From assembly GCA_002189035.1 (NCBI GenBank), contig NEEC01000008.1, positions 434,001 through 498,000 of the forward strand: a stretch of DNA of 64,000 nt. Reading direction: 5' to 3'. The translations under genes were made by a program, and so were the position numbers. The DNA is from Utricularia gibba (Eukaryota; Streptophyta; Magnoliopsida; Lamiales; Lentibulariaceae). Numbering within the stretch: the stretch's first letter is position 1; the number at the start of each line of letters is the position of its first letter. Below are positions 1 to 13,604 of this stretch, one piece after another. The notes below the pieces were generated by a model that worked only from the letters and a program-made list of their open reading frames with translations, ran no database searches and was not told where the DNA came from.

Positions 1-3000
1 GCTAGTGACTTTGCCAGCAGCTCCCTGCAGTTTAAAAAAATCATTCATTTCTTCAATATGACAGTGAGCTAGTGAGCTTGCACTTGTATTCTTGCCAAGT
101 ATGATCCAACACATTTCCGTTTCAATGACTGAGCATGTGAAGGAAGAAGAAGAAGAAGAAGAAGAATAAACGAGGAAGCTGGAGTACTAACCATTCCTTG
201 CAATTCCGATATCTCAGACTGAGGAGGTAATGAAGCTACAGAGTTTTCCCTTTCATGCATTTTTTCTAAACCCCTCGCTGGGTTGGAGTTTTCATATGAT
301 TTGGCCTTGTTTGACAAATCAGCCATATCCTTGGGGCACCAAGTTCTTCATTCTTTGATCGTAGTATCTCAGATTTGAGTGTAATAGCCATAACCAGTTG
401 ATCAAGCATCGACAAAAGCTGTACTGAATCATGCATTTTCTTTTCATCCAGCAAGTCCGTTCCTCCTAACCTCTTAATCAGTCTTATTAGATCTGATTCA
501 ATTTCCAATAGCTTGTTCATTTCTTCTGAGTCTGACATGTTTTCTGCTTTTCCCTTAACTTGTTTTCTCAGTGATACAATTTCTGGAATCTGTTGATCAA
601 CCAATGACTTCAGCTCCTCGTTTTCTTTTAAAAGAAAGTTCACCTTGTGAAGATACTCATTGAAACTGTCTATAATGTAACACAGTTTCCGAAGATCTAT
701 TGAGTCGTGAGCATCTCCACCCGAATTAGCAGACTCCATGGGGACTGTGATGCCATTCAATTTTTTAAAAATGGCATTCAACTGAGATTCTGGGAAGAGA
801 GGGTCCATTTCTGCAAGAAAAAAAACGAAGCCAGCTGTTGCTAAGTACATTGTAATGAAAAATACCAGAGAGCAAGCATAAGAAGAGCATCAAACTCTTC
901 ATCGAATTAGAATCCACATACCCTGAAATTTTGACAATGAAGCAGACAGGTCGGCTTCTCTCTTCCTCAGTTCATCCATTTTTTCTTTATAGTCATCTAT
1001 TTGAATAGAGTACAAGTTCTTTTGGGCCTCCAAATTATCCTCCAGTTTCCAGATCTGCTTTTTGTAAGATTCGCTTTCTTTGGAAGCTTTATCGAAATTA
1101 ATCTGCGTTACTTCCAATCTGTCCTGCAAATCTCCTGTCATCTCTGACATCTTATGGAATGAATCCTTTAACTGTTGGATGAGATCACAAATGTGTCTTG
1201 TCGCAATTAAAAGTTTCTCAGAGGCCTCGATATGGTTGGTGACAAGTGCTGTGGGAGTCTGCTGCTCGACTGTTTGGAAATCTACAGCCATATTACCTTC
1301 AAGCTTAATCAGTTCACTGATAGATCCCAATACAGGAAAACTATTACTCAACATTTCAGTGGCATCAGCGCAAGCGGAGGATAAAAATCTGTTATCACTC
1401 TCAATTGATGCAATAATTTCCTCTTGTTTTTGCTTATCAAGATCCAACTCCATAATATTTTGCTTGAGAACTTTTGTGTAATTTATTATACTTCTTATTC
1501 TATCTCTTGTAACATGCAATCTTCTCAACAGACTAACATATGATTCGTCGATGCAACCTGATAAATTGCCAAATTTATCAGCCAGCATCTTTCCTTTCTG
1601 ACACAATCTTTCATTTGCCTTCTCAATCTGAAGTGATAGGTCACCAACGTCAACCACATCAATTTCATTTTCAAAACTTTCCGAATTCCAAGAACTAACC
1701 GGGCTACTTGAATAACTAGTTGATACGGGATCCTACATATTGCAAAGAAGAGAAGCAGAGTTAATTAGACAAAACAAGAGATTCGCATAACCCAATGTAG
1801 ACTTCATTGCTCAAGTGATGTTATTTTTTTTGAATGAATAAGATATTTAACAAAAAAAAAATTACCTCCACATCAAAACGGATTTCTAAATCAGGCTCCA
1901 TTTCAGTAAAACAATCTCTGATATCTTTAAATAAAGAATCAATATTCTTCAAACTCTCGATGTGTCTTTCAGAGTAATGTGCAATCAAGGATGGAAGTGT
2001 CTGATCTTTCAAAAGCAGCTGAAAATTATTAAGAATGACAGCAGTGTCCAATGAATTATTCTCTATGCTGCCATGGGTCCTTGCTAACTCTTGTGTGCAA
2101 GATTCCAACTTTACGGAAAGAGATGAAATCTCTTGTTCATTAACTATTTTTCCTTGAACGAGTTCCTCAATTTTATGTTCAGCATCTACTAGGGAAGCTT
2201 CAAGCACCCTGATCGTACTGGAGGATTCAGATATCATGCTAAAACTTGATTCAACTTCAATCCTCAGTTTATGTATCTCTTTGCTCAAATCAGCCCTACC
2301 AAGTTCCAGCTCGTTGTTCTGTTCAGCAAGTATAGCTATATTCTTCTGGGCTTGAGATAATGCATTTTCTAGTGTCTCAATTGTTTTTCCAGCGTCAAAA
2401 AGTTTAACAGTCTGATGCGAAAATTCCTCCTCTAAGAACCGCAGCTTCTCTTCAGCAATATTTTTGCTTTCTACAGTAGCATCTCTTTCATTAATGAGCT
2501 GGGATATGTTATCCCTTGCTTGCGATAGATGGTCTTCAAGTGCTCTGGCATTTAGTGAAACCTTTTCCAGCGAGCTTGAGTGAGAGGCAGCTCTCTCCTT
2601 TTCCTCATGCAATTCCTTCTCAAGCAGAGCTCTCTCACTTTCAAGCTCCTCCTTCTCATTCAAGAGCACAGATTGGTTGTTTTCAGCAACCAACAAGGCA
2701 TCTTCCAAGGATTTTATTATTGTTTGCATGCTTGATAGCTTCCCAGATAAAAAACTTGATACATCCCTTACTTTCCTCAGCTCTTCTTCAGCCTCCATCT
2801 TTGCCATTTCGTTTTCATTCAGGTGATTTGAAATCCATCTCAATTTTCCAATAGGCTCCTCAAAAACTACATTGTCTGAAATCGTAATACTTTCAATGAC
2901 CTCAAGGATACTTTTTAATGTTCTGTTGCTCTCTGAAAGATACTTCTCAAGCTGATCCACGTGATCCTTTGCAGAGACAAGCTCTTTCTGCAACACGGGA

Positions 3001-5846
3001 ATCAAATCAACTTCCTGTGTCAATTTAGCAATTTGGCCCAAAGATGCATTATACTGTGATATGTTTTGCTGTAGTTCAGACTTCAAGTTCTCAATTTCTG
3101 AGTTTCTTTCATTCAAAATAGTTTTAAAATTTTCCTTTTCTTGAGCAAGCCCTTTGCCCTTTTTGATTGCCATAGACAATTTGTCCTTCAGTACAGCACA
3201 CCTATCCTCCAGATGACTAATGTTTTTGTGCATAGCCGCCTTGTCATCAATTAATGCCTTTAGCTCCAGAGTCTTTTTTTCAAGTTGACCTGACAAATAA
3301 TCCATTGTCTCCCTATCCAAGAGATCTTCCTCAACAACTAGCTCATAGAGACTCATCCCCTGATACGTCACATAAATAAAACTCTGTAAATCTTCAAAGG
3401 TTTCATCATAATGAGATGGCCTGAATAGCGTATTATTTTCTTTTATTTTTCCAAGACATATATCAAAAATAGTCTTCATGTCAGGGGCTCTGGATGGGTT
3501 TCATCCCGTGCATAATCTACATTTCCAGATGCCTCCAGCAGCCAATTCAATAACCTGTCTTTATCCATTGCAATAAGGCGTTCCCTTTCAACAGCCCCTT
3601 CATGTTGCTGTCTTAAATTCTCGGATTCTAATTTAATACAAGCCTTTTCATGTGACTCAGCTGAAAGCAAAGCCTTCAGGTGATTGACCTCCTCAAGATG
3701 ACGTGACCTTTCCATCTCAACAGCTTTCTCGTATTCCCGTCTCAAGTTCTCCAGCTCCACCAGGAGGTCACTCTTCTCCTGCAAATCAGCTGAGTGTGAT
3801 TCTTTAAGCATATCGATCTCAGTATTTAAAGATTCTCTGGCTCCAGCCATTTCACGTCTTAGCCTCTCACTATTGTCATATTCTTCTCTCAATTCCTTTC
3901 CTTCTGCCTCAAGACAGAAAATCTCTAGAGTCTGAGCCACAAGAAAAACCGTAAGATTAGAAATCTCAAAATCCGAAAATTCTTTAATTTTAGCTAACTC
4001 AGAATGCAACTTCGCAGCTTCTTGTTTAGAGTGATCAAACGATTCAACAAGCCAATTTATACGGCTATCTAATTCACTTGATGCCACTGATTCTGGAAAA
4101 TCTAATGACAATATGGCATCATATAGTTTATGGTACTCAGTTCTTAAATATTTGTTCTCATGGACAAGCAAACTAATTTGGCCACCTATCTGTTCAGATT
4201 GTAATTCCTCAGAAGCCATGCTCTCAGATAATATTTCTCTACATTTTTGAAGTATAAGCTCCTTTTCTGAAAGCAATTCCTGCATCGAAGATGAGGACTC
4301 TTCAATGGCCTCAAGCAATTCCTTAGTTTTTTCTGCAGCTTGTAGAGCAGTCGACTTGTCTTGCAGTTCAAGGAGCACCTTTCCAATTCATTTGTTTTCT
4401 CAGCTAGCAATTGCTTGAGTGAGTCCCTTTGCTGTACCAATGCCTTTCCTTTTGTCACAGCCATGCTAAGCTTCTCCTTTGTGTTAGCATACCTATTCCT
4501 TTCAATTTCAACTTCCGCAGTCAGTCGTTGATTTTCTCCATTAAGATGTTCCAGCATTGATCTATGCTTGTCTAACTCATGAACTATTTTACTTTTTTCA
4601 TCTTGTAAATTGCTTATACCAGCGTGCAGATTTGCCTCTTTTGCTCTTGATTCTAGAATAAGATTACGTGCTATTGCAAAAGTTTCCCATTCACTAATTA
4701 TACTTGAATTGGAGCCAACCTCAATCAGTGATTGCCGAAGCTGCTCAGTTTCAGAAGCAAAAGCAACATAACCTTGAACCAAGAATGCAATTGATTTCTC
4801 CATGTTTTCCATCTTTCGAGTAAGAGTTTCTTCTGATCCTTCTTGATAGTATACCATGGAAATAGAAGTCAGCATCCTGTTTGCAACCTCCTCAATGAGA
4901 GACATATCAACAAGTTTAGCATTGAGAGAGTCGATCTCATGGTCTTTTTTCTGCAGTACGGAGTGAAGTTCAGCTATTCTCTTCTCATTCTCTGAAGCAC
5001 TTTTAAAAAACCGAGAGCACTCAGTTAACATCTCAAGCGAAGAGACATTGGACCCTGCATTGATTGCATTCTGTTTTACCGAGGGGGTTTTCATATGCTC
5101 ATCATATTCATAAGGCTCTCTCCGTTGCTCGTTATATGCCTTCACTTGGAAATACAGATGAGCAAGTTCAGTCATCAACACTCTTTTTTCTTCCTGCATG
5201 GAAAAAAGTGTTCCATTTAGCTCATAATTCATTCAAGTGACTAAACCAGGACGGACATATTCAACAGTAAACCTCATAATCATTGAAGTTTATTTCCTTC
5301 TCTTCTAAACCCATGTCATGGGTGTCATGCAATTGCTTTACATCATAGATCAATTGTGGTTGTTTAACCTCATTTTTCGATTCATCATCTTGAACAACAG
5401 GCATGTTATCCTCGTCATTTTGCTGAGATGATGTCTCAATTTCGTCCGGACAATCAACAAACATATCATCCCTACCACCATCCTCCAGTATACTTCCATT
5501 GTAATGCACTTCATGGGAAGATTTTGCTCCAGCTTCATCATCAGCCCCCAAAGGATCTAACTGCGAAGCAAGATCACCAAAGCACATCATATAGGTTGTG
5601 AAAGAATACCTGTTCACTACGGCAAAAAGATAGCGCCTCAAACAGTACACGGACCAGAATAACTAAAACTCAACTCCCAGTCTGCATGCTTACGCTCCCA
5701 AAACTAAAAAGATACCGAACCTGATGAGCAGAATAGCCAGCATCTTCAGCATCAGCTCCACTGTGAATAGGCAATCCATTATCCAACCCACCAGACTCTC
5801 CTTCTACCGAAGCCCCATCTTCATCACGACTATCAACCATCTCCAT
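1..5846 (-). CDS. TNO1: TNO1-like trans-Golgi network coiled-coil protein (C-terminal end outside window)
   Basis: Very long coiled-coil protein resembling Arabidopsis TNO1, the SYP41-interacting tethering protein of the trans-Golgi network. Exons I read on the minus strand: 5846-5721, 5560-5273, 5220-1866, 1732-922, 810-192 and 24 to beyond position 1. Family landmarks are an acidic N-terminus with 'DMFVDCPDEIE', the repeated 'KLSMA(V/I)(T/K)KGK' motif in exon 3, 'LLLKD..LPSL' near its end and 'LNAIFKKLNGI' in exon 5. About 1740 residues are in the window, close to the family's roughly 1800. The C-terminal tail anchor lies beyond the left edge. Three single-base frame breaks (near 4372, 3484-3487 and 333-336) each sit in a C run of the coding strand; adding one C restores the family sequence. 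The exon 3 acceptor is uncertain because TAG at 5241-5243 leads to an immediate stop, so I placed it after the AG at 5222-5221. Family call is firm; exact splice sites of exon 3 are not. Confidence 0.85.
143..166. repeat. GAA trinucleotide microsatellite in a TNO1 intron
   Basis: About eight GAA units lie in the intron between TNO1 exons 5 and 6. If this intron were read as coding it would give a poly-leucine stretch on the minus strand, which is not part of the protein. Confidence 0.9.
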
Positions 5847-6354
5847 TAATCATCACTCAATCAGATCCGTTCCTTTTTCTTCCAACAGGAAAAAAATTAA
5901 AAAAAAAAAGAAACTGCGCTTGGGAATCCCTGCAAACTGGGAAAAGAGCAAAAGAAAATCGGATTCACTTAACGGATCTTGGCAATGGCACCGGTACCGT
6001 TGGGAGGGAAGAAGTGATTATTGCACAACACGTCTAAATACAATTGTCGGTATTTACCAAACGACGGCGTATTCTGAATCTCGGAGCGACATGCGCCTTA
6101 ATGAATCTCGGGCCATGTGATACCCATTGGGCCTCTGGTTTGAGCTGGCCCACATAACATTGCAGGCATAATGATAAAAATAGAAATTTCTGTTTTCTAT
6201 GAGATAAGCGGATAAACCTGGCCCACCGGTCGTTTCCTAGAATAAAACCAACGGATCGCGGTTTCCAGTCCCTACACCGGCCACTAGTCGTGCTCTGCTT
6301 TCATCGCTTCTGTAGTTTTCGTCGGGGCGTAGCGCTGTAGATCCTCTTGAAGTT
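5847..6354. promoter_or_regulatory. Divergent promoter shared by TNO1 (left) and GAPC (right)
   Basis: Only 508 bp separate the two start codons, which point away from each other. GC content rises here compared with the flanking introns. Three TGGGCC/GGCCCA motifs are visible at 6128-6133, 6147-6152 and 6220-6225. In plants these site II elements are bound by TCP factors and are common in housekeeping promoters. The site positions are seen; shared regulation of the two genes is inferred. Confidence 0.6.
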
Positions 6355-8255
<1,901 letters not shown>

Positions 8256-11200
8256 GAGCTTTCTGGTTCATATTTCTAGCTGCATCTTGTACGGCTCGGC
8301 CTTCATCGTTTCCCTTGAAGAAATAAGGCGATTGTGTGGACGTTTCTGTTAGATAGAACCCTATGCTCTCAGTGTTTCAGAATCCGCCACATGCTCAAAA
8401 TGAAGAATCAAGAGTTACTGCAAGTTTTGTCTTACACGAGTTTTTCTTTGAAATAAGGAGACCAGCGCATATTAAAAAATAATTCATGTTTTTTTTTGTG
8501 TTCAAAAGTAATGAGGTGGTTAGCCAGACCAGACAAGATGGGTTAGTGTGTGATTATTATTTAAAGGTAAAAGATGAATTTGAAAAAGTTATTAAAGTAT
8601 TAAAAATAATTTCTTAAATTAACAATAACTAGAGTGCAAAAGCTTAATTATTATATATGCATGAATATTTTTAAATTTGTGAATTTATATATTTTGATAT
8701 ACAATTATTTTTTATTAAATGAGAAATTTTGTACACTCTTTCATTATTTATATATCAATTTTTAATAGTTTATAATTATCTAACACCCTATGATATAGTG
8801 ACTTGGTAACAACAGCCCTTCGGTTAGGTTTGTTACCCCGGCCACCTCACTCACAGCTCCGTCAACCTCTTACCCTTGTGAGATGTCTTGGCTTTGCATT
8901 TTACCTAACTAACCAAGTTTACTTGCATTTTACCTCACTCACAACATTTATTTGCATTTTACTTTTATTAAAAATAAAATAATTTTGTAATTTTATCAAA
9001 TAGTATATTAATATTCCTTTTTTAAAAGATTACAAAATCTACTTAACAAAATAATAAAATGTAATACATTATTTTTTTCAAAAAAATTTAATGCTATATC
9101 AATGATAAAAAAACATAAAATAAATTTCATGAACAAATATCAAACATATGATAAGATAGAATATCAAAAATAGATTATATAACAAATTTTATTGTTAACA
9201 TATATTATATATCAAAAGAAATTAATATATAAGTTAAATGAGTATTTTCTTTCAAAGATATCTTTTATTTACATTACAATTAAATATATTTTATATTTTC
9301 AGAAAAATGTAAAAAAATCAATTTAATAAAATATACTTAAGTAAAAATTAAATTAAAAATCATGAATAATTTAAGTTTAGTTTTATCGTATATTCAATAT
9401 AAAATCAAAAATACTTGTTATATAAATACAGATAACAATTAATTATGTTATATAAATAAATTATTTAATTTATTAAAAATTGAAAATCGATTTCAAATCT
9501 TTTGCATAATATTATTAATGAAAAAAAAAATTATTTATCAAAATAAAAATTAGAACAACATCAAGGAGTAATATATGTAATATATAAAATATTGATTCGA
9601 TATTAAAAAATTATATTGTGGAAACTTTTAAGTAAAAATAAAATATTGAATTAAAAATAAAATATAATATAAAGCAATTCATTTTGTTTTTCACATTTAT
9701 ACTAAAATTTTTATTCAAAAATAAAATAAATTACGGATTTGATTTCTTGATAAACTTTATCATACAATTGATAAATATTTTATCTTATTAAAAAATTATT
9801 TATATTTTACTTTATCAATAAAATTAATTCGTGTTTTACTTTATCATAAATCCAATTTAATTTTTAATTATTTTAGATAAAATGTAATGCAAAATCATAA
9901 AATATAAATTTAAATAAAAGAAATATACAACATAGGTATTATATAATGTCGATTTTCAATAAATACATTATATTTTAAAATATATTAATACAACAAATAT
10001 ATAATTAAATCATAAAATGATATATTAAATGTAATATTTCATTTGTTTTGTAGTCACAATAGACTGCACACCATTTGGCAAATACAATATTTTCTTAATA
10101 GTTGTGTCACCTGCGATTAACATGCCATTCTCATGAATGATGATGAGAGTGTTGATGAATTTAGATGTGACAATGAGGCTCATGCAAAAAAGGAAGAGTT
10201 TGCCTCATGATTTCAATGATGTTCCTCATATGATGAATGTCTAAATGTGGAGTTATTTGGAATAGAAAAATGTCTTGATGATAGAATAGTAAGCATTGAA
10301 GATTCTTATTCATGAAATAATAGAGGTCTAGAATTCAAATCAATAGAACTTAATTCATATGCCTTATTTTGACGACATCTAATTCTTTGTTAAACATTAG
10401 TAGATCTCTTATATCTTTTTGTATTATCACGATAAGTTTAATTTTATGTCTTTATTGATCAATTGAAAGTCGAAAAGGTGTTGGCACCCACTCATGTTTA
10501 TCTTGTATTGGATGGATTTCAAAGACGTAAGTATTTATTAAAAAAAAAAGTCAGATAATTGTTATTTACTTTATATTTTGGATTTATTCGAAAATTGTGA
10601 TAAGTATTCACATATAACAATATATTAGTTAATAGTTTAAATTTGTATCAATAAGTAGTTTACCTTTTACATATAATGTATAGATATCGATATATTTGTA
10701 AAATTTCGCAATCATATTCATGCTTTTGAACTTTAACTTTATAAGTTTCTAGTGAATTTGTAACTTCTAATTTGATTTCATCTTGTTGAGTAGTAACATC
10801 ATATACTATGCAAACAAGATATTTTAATAATTTAGAACACTCTTCATATTTCTTATTAATCTTTTCATCTAATGGAATTCCTTTTTTGTCGTATACTTAT
10901 TGCAGCGTTATATTTGTGAAAATATTTACTTCCCTTATCAAATGCAACCTAGAAACATGTGTCACGATAATGAATATAAATATAAAAATTTTGTGTATAT
11001 TAACCTATACAATTATCATTGACGGTAATCATCGAGCACCATATAAGATACCGTTGAGAGCCTTAACATGATTGGTAGTCATTATCGTATTATGATTTCA
11101 ATAAAAAAGAAATAAATATAATTTCATATATTGGTATACTTCATCGTATAACAATGTTCATTATTGTAATGGAATATTTTTTATATAGTCAAAATATTTT

Positions 11201-11796
11201 GAAAATGAACCTCTAATTAAATTAAATATTCCTTTTGACTTTCAACCAATTTTATTCATACAATTCTTTCGTATGTGATATACACAAAAACGATGAACAA
11301 CATATGCATGAGTGAAATGTCTATATATTTTGAAAGTTGCCAAAAGTCCAAATCTATAATTATGATGATATAAACCTTAAGGGCCAGTTTGGTAGATAGG
11401 GTTGGAATAAATTGGATTATAGTTATTTGGGATATTTGATGGGTTTACATTTACTTAAGTTTAAGTAATTTGCATGTTTGGTAAATTGGACTGCAAAAAA
11501 ACTGATAAGCATATAGAAATCAATATATATATACTTATCTTTTTATTAATTTACATTTTTCATCTTTAAATAATATTTCATTTTTAATATATTTTTTCAA
11601 AACCACCGTCCCTTTTCTATACCATCGATTCCAGAGCAGAGGGGTAGGGTTTATCAATTCCCTCCACAAGCACATCTGTAAGCATTGTTGTTGCGGGTGC
11701 CTAGTGTATTCATGTAGATGAGGGGCTCGATGGAGAAAAAAGTTAGGAGTTAATTTGAAAAATACCCACTATAATTTAACTGTGTGATAAAAGTAC
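8256..11796. other. AT-rich intergenic spacer, no supported gene
   Basis: After the GAPC 3' end the sequence becomes strongly AT-rich with many short A/T runs. A short GC-richer stretch near 8810-8950 repeats 'TTGCATTTTAC' three times. Near 11384-11500 the phrase GGGCCAGTTTGGTAGATAGG resembles the terminus of a plant MITE, but I found no matching opposite end. Small open frames near 10808-11071 have no recognisable product and biased AT composition. Confidence 0.6.
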
Positions 11797-12386
11797 CTAT
11801 TAAGGGCGAAAATCGGTATACCGGACTGGGCCGATTTTTGGGTTATGAACGGCATCGTTTCTTTCCGTCGTCTGCTCAGTTTGATCGGATGAAATGGAAA
11901 TATGTGAGGATTTTTTACATGGAAACCACCGTGAGGCGGAAAAACCACGGAGTTGTCGGAGCTCGTCGGAGAAAATGTTTATTAAACGGAGATGGTGGAG
12001 AAAGGTACAGATTGGGAGGCTTGGGATCGAATCCCTTCTCCCGTCATGATTCCTTTTATTTATAGGGGAGGCCAGTCTATCCGATTCTTTGCCTTTGACG
12101 GTGTCGGTTACTTTTGCGCCTACTATGCGACCCAGCTTTCCAAACATTGGCCGCCTATTCCACCGTGATTCGGCTGCTTTTCAGACTGTGTCAGACGGCC
12201 ATCGCTGTCAAATTTCTGACACATATCGGCCTGCTGACTGGCATTATCCTATCAAGGCTCCTTTTCGTAGCCTTTCAAAATCCGATCATCCCCACCCGAT
12301 TTACACCCCATCAGTACCGATCTTATGTTGAAAAAAATAGCCGTAGTTTGTGAGAGAGATTGGTAGTGGGTACTTTAATAAAAGAC
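11797..12386 (+). repeat. Dispersed repeat copy beginning TATTAAGGGC (also present at 46.4-47.0 kb)
   Basis: This stretch starts TATTAAGGGCGAAAATCGGT and resembles, in reverse orientation, the sequence at about 46.4-47.0 kb. Shared landmarks are 'GGGCCGATTTT', 'CGGAAAAACCACGGAG', 'GGTACA.(A/G)TTGGGAGG' followed by a 'TCGAA(T/C)CCC' phrase, and 'CTTTTCAGACTGTGTC'. It is interrupted at 12386/12387 by the solo LTR and seems to resume at 13605. I read it as the 5' non-coding part of the same kind of element that carries the Transposase_28-like gene at 45-46 kb; that identity is inference. Confidence 0.55.
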
Positions 12387-13604
12387 TGATGAACGTTGGA
12401 ATGGGTTGCTAAATGTCGCAGTTTAGCACATTCAACGCATCAAAAGAAATTTATAAACCGAGCTATTCTACTACACAAATCACAAGAATTAATGTAGTGT
12501 GGCAAGCAAGGGTCGAATCCACAAGGAATGGTTGCAATTTTCTGAAGTTCAACACAATTACCTAAAACAGGGGGTTTTCTGGAATTTAAGTCTAATGCGG
12601 GTAAGACGTAAAATAACAGTTCTTGGAATAAACGAGTTGCAGGGATGAAGAGGGACTGAAATTAACGTGAAGGTGCATAAAACATAAAATAAAAGTAATT
12701 TGGCTCGGTTTTACACCAGGGTCTAGCTCTTGTGTCACTCAAGAGAGCCCTTAGGCTTAAACCCAGCTTGGAAGCTTGAAAACAGAGTAATAGTTTGCAG
12801 AAACAGAGCATGGTTCGCATGAACAGTAAAAGCGCGTTAAACTTAAAGGCAAACATGGAAAGCTTAAATAGAAACATGTTTATAAACTAAGGTAAGGTCT
12901 ACAACGAGTTTCCAGTTCATAGCAAGGTACCGAAAAGCATCAGAAAGCATAAAAACAACGGCAATAACAGTAGCAAGTTCAAGTAGAAAAGGGAGTGCAG
13001 AAATCTATAAATAAAAGTTGCAGGATGCTTCTGTGGGCTGGAGATTTGTTGGAAATCGAAGTTCTGGCCAGAACGGTGGTATAGACACGCAGATCTGGAG
13101 GTCGCCGGAGACTTGCACCGGAGAAACGGAGTTCTCCTTGCTCCCGCTCGCTCCTGTTCGCTGCCTGTGCACTCTGCGTGCATAGTGTTCTCTCCTTCTT
13201 CTCTCCCTTCCTTTTCCTTTTTGCAGCTAAAAAGTAAGGGTAGCTTCGTCTTTTCCTTAGGCTTCTAGAAGGGAGATCTCTGCTCCATATCTTATCTCTT
13301 CAGAAGGGTGGCTACTTTCGGCGGAAAGTGGCTTTTGCACAGCTTTTCTGTCCCTTCTGACTTGTCAACGCGGAAAGTGCGCTGCTACAGTACTAGCTCT
13401 TACCCTAGTAAGACTTAAAACATAGACTGGACAAAATACTAGAGTTTTTGGCTCAATTGTTGCCAATTGAGCCTATTTTCACAATAAACACATTCTAGTA
13501 GACTAAATACGCAAAAGAAGATAATTTAGCATACTAAATAACATTTATCCTTACAAAATATGCTTAAAAACATATATAAAAACATAATAAAAATGGTGTT
13601 ATCA
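12387..13604. mobile_element. Solo LTR of a gypsy-type retrotransposon, TSD AAGAC
   Basis: The block begins TGATGAACG, ends TGGTGTTATCA, and is flanked on both sides by the identical 5-bp duplication AAGAC (12382-12386 and 13605-13609). The inside has no coding potential. It carries a 'GGGTCGAATCCACAAGG' phrase of the kind found in many plant gypsy LTRs. A 1218-bp LTR with a perfect duplication and no internal region is the product expected from recombination between two LTRs of one element. Confidence 0.8.

Noticed and set aside
69-190. Poly-leucine, signal-peptide-like tail (LLLLLLLPSHAQS) following TNO1 exon 5
   Set aside because: It is intronic GAA repeat read through; a good GT donor lies at 191-190 and the next exon at 24 continues the family sequence.
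1080-2854. Plus-strand frames of 112-133 codons within TNO1
   Set aside because: Antisense of coiled-coil exons, with Ser/Leu-rich composition expected from reversed Glu/Lys codons.
12089-12353. Two plus-strand frames of about 80 codons
   Set aside because: Inside the dispersed repeat shared with 46.4-47.0 kb, without a conserved frame between the two copies.
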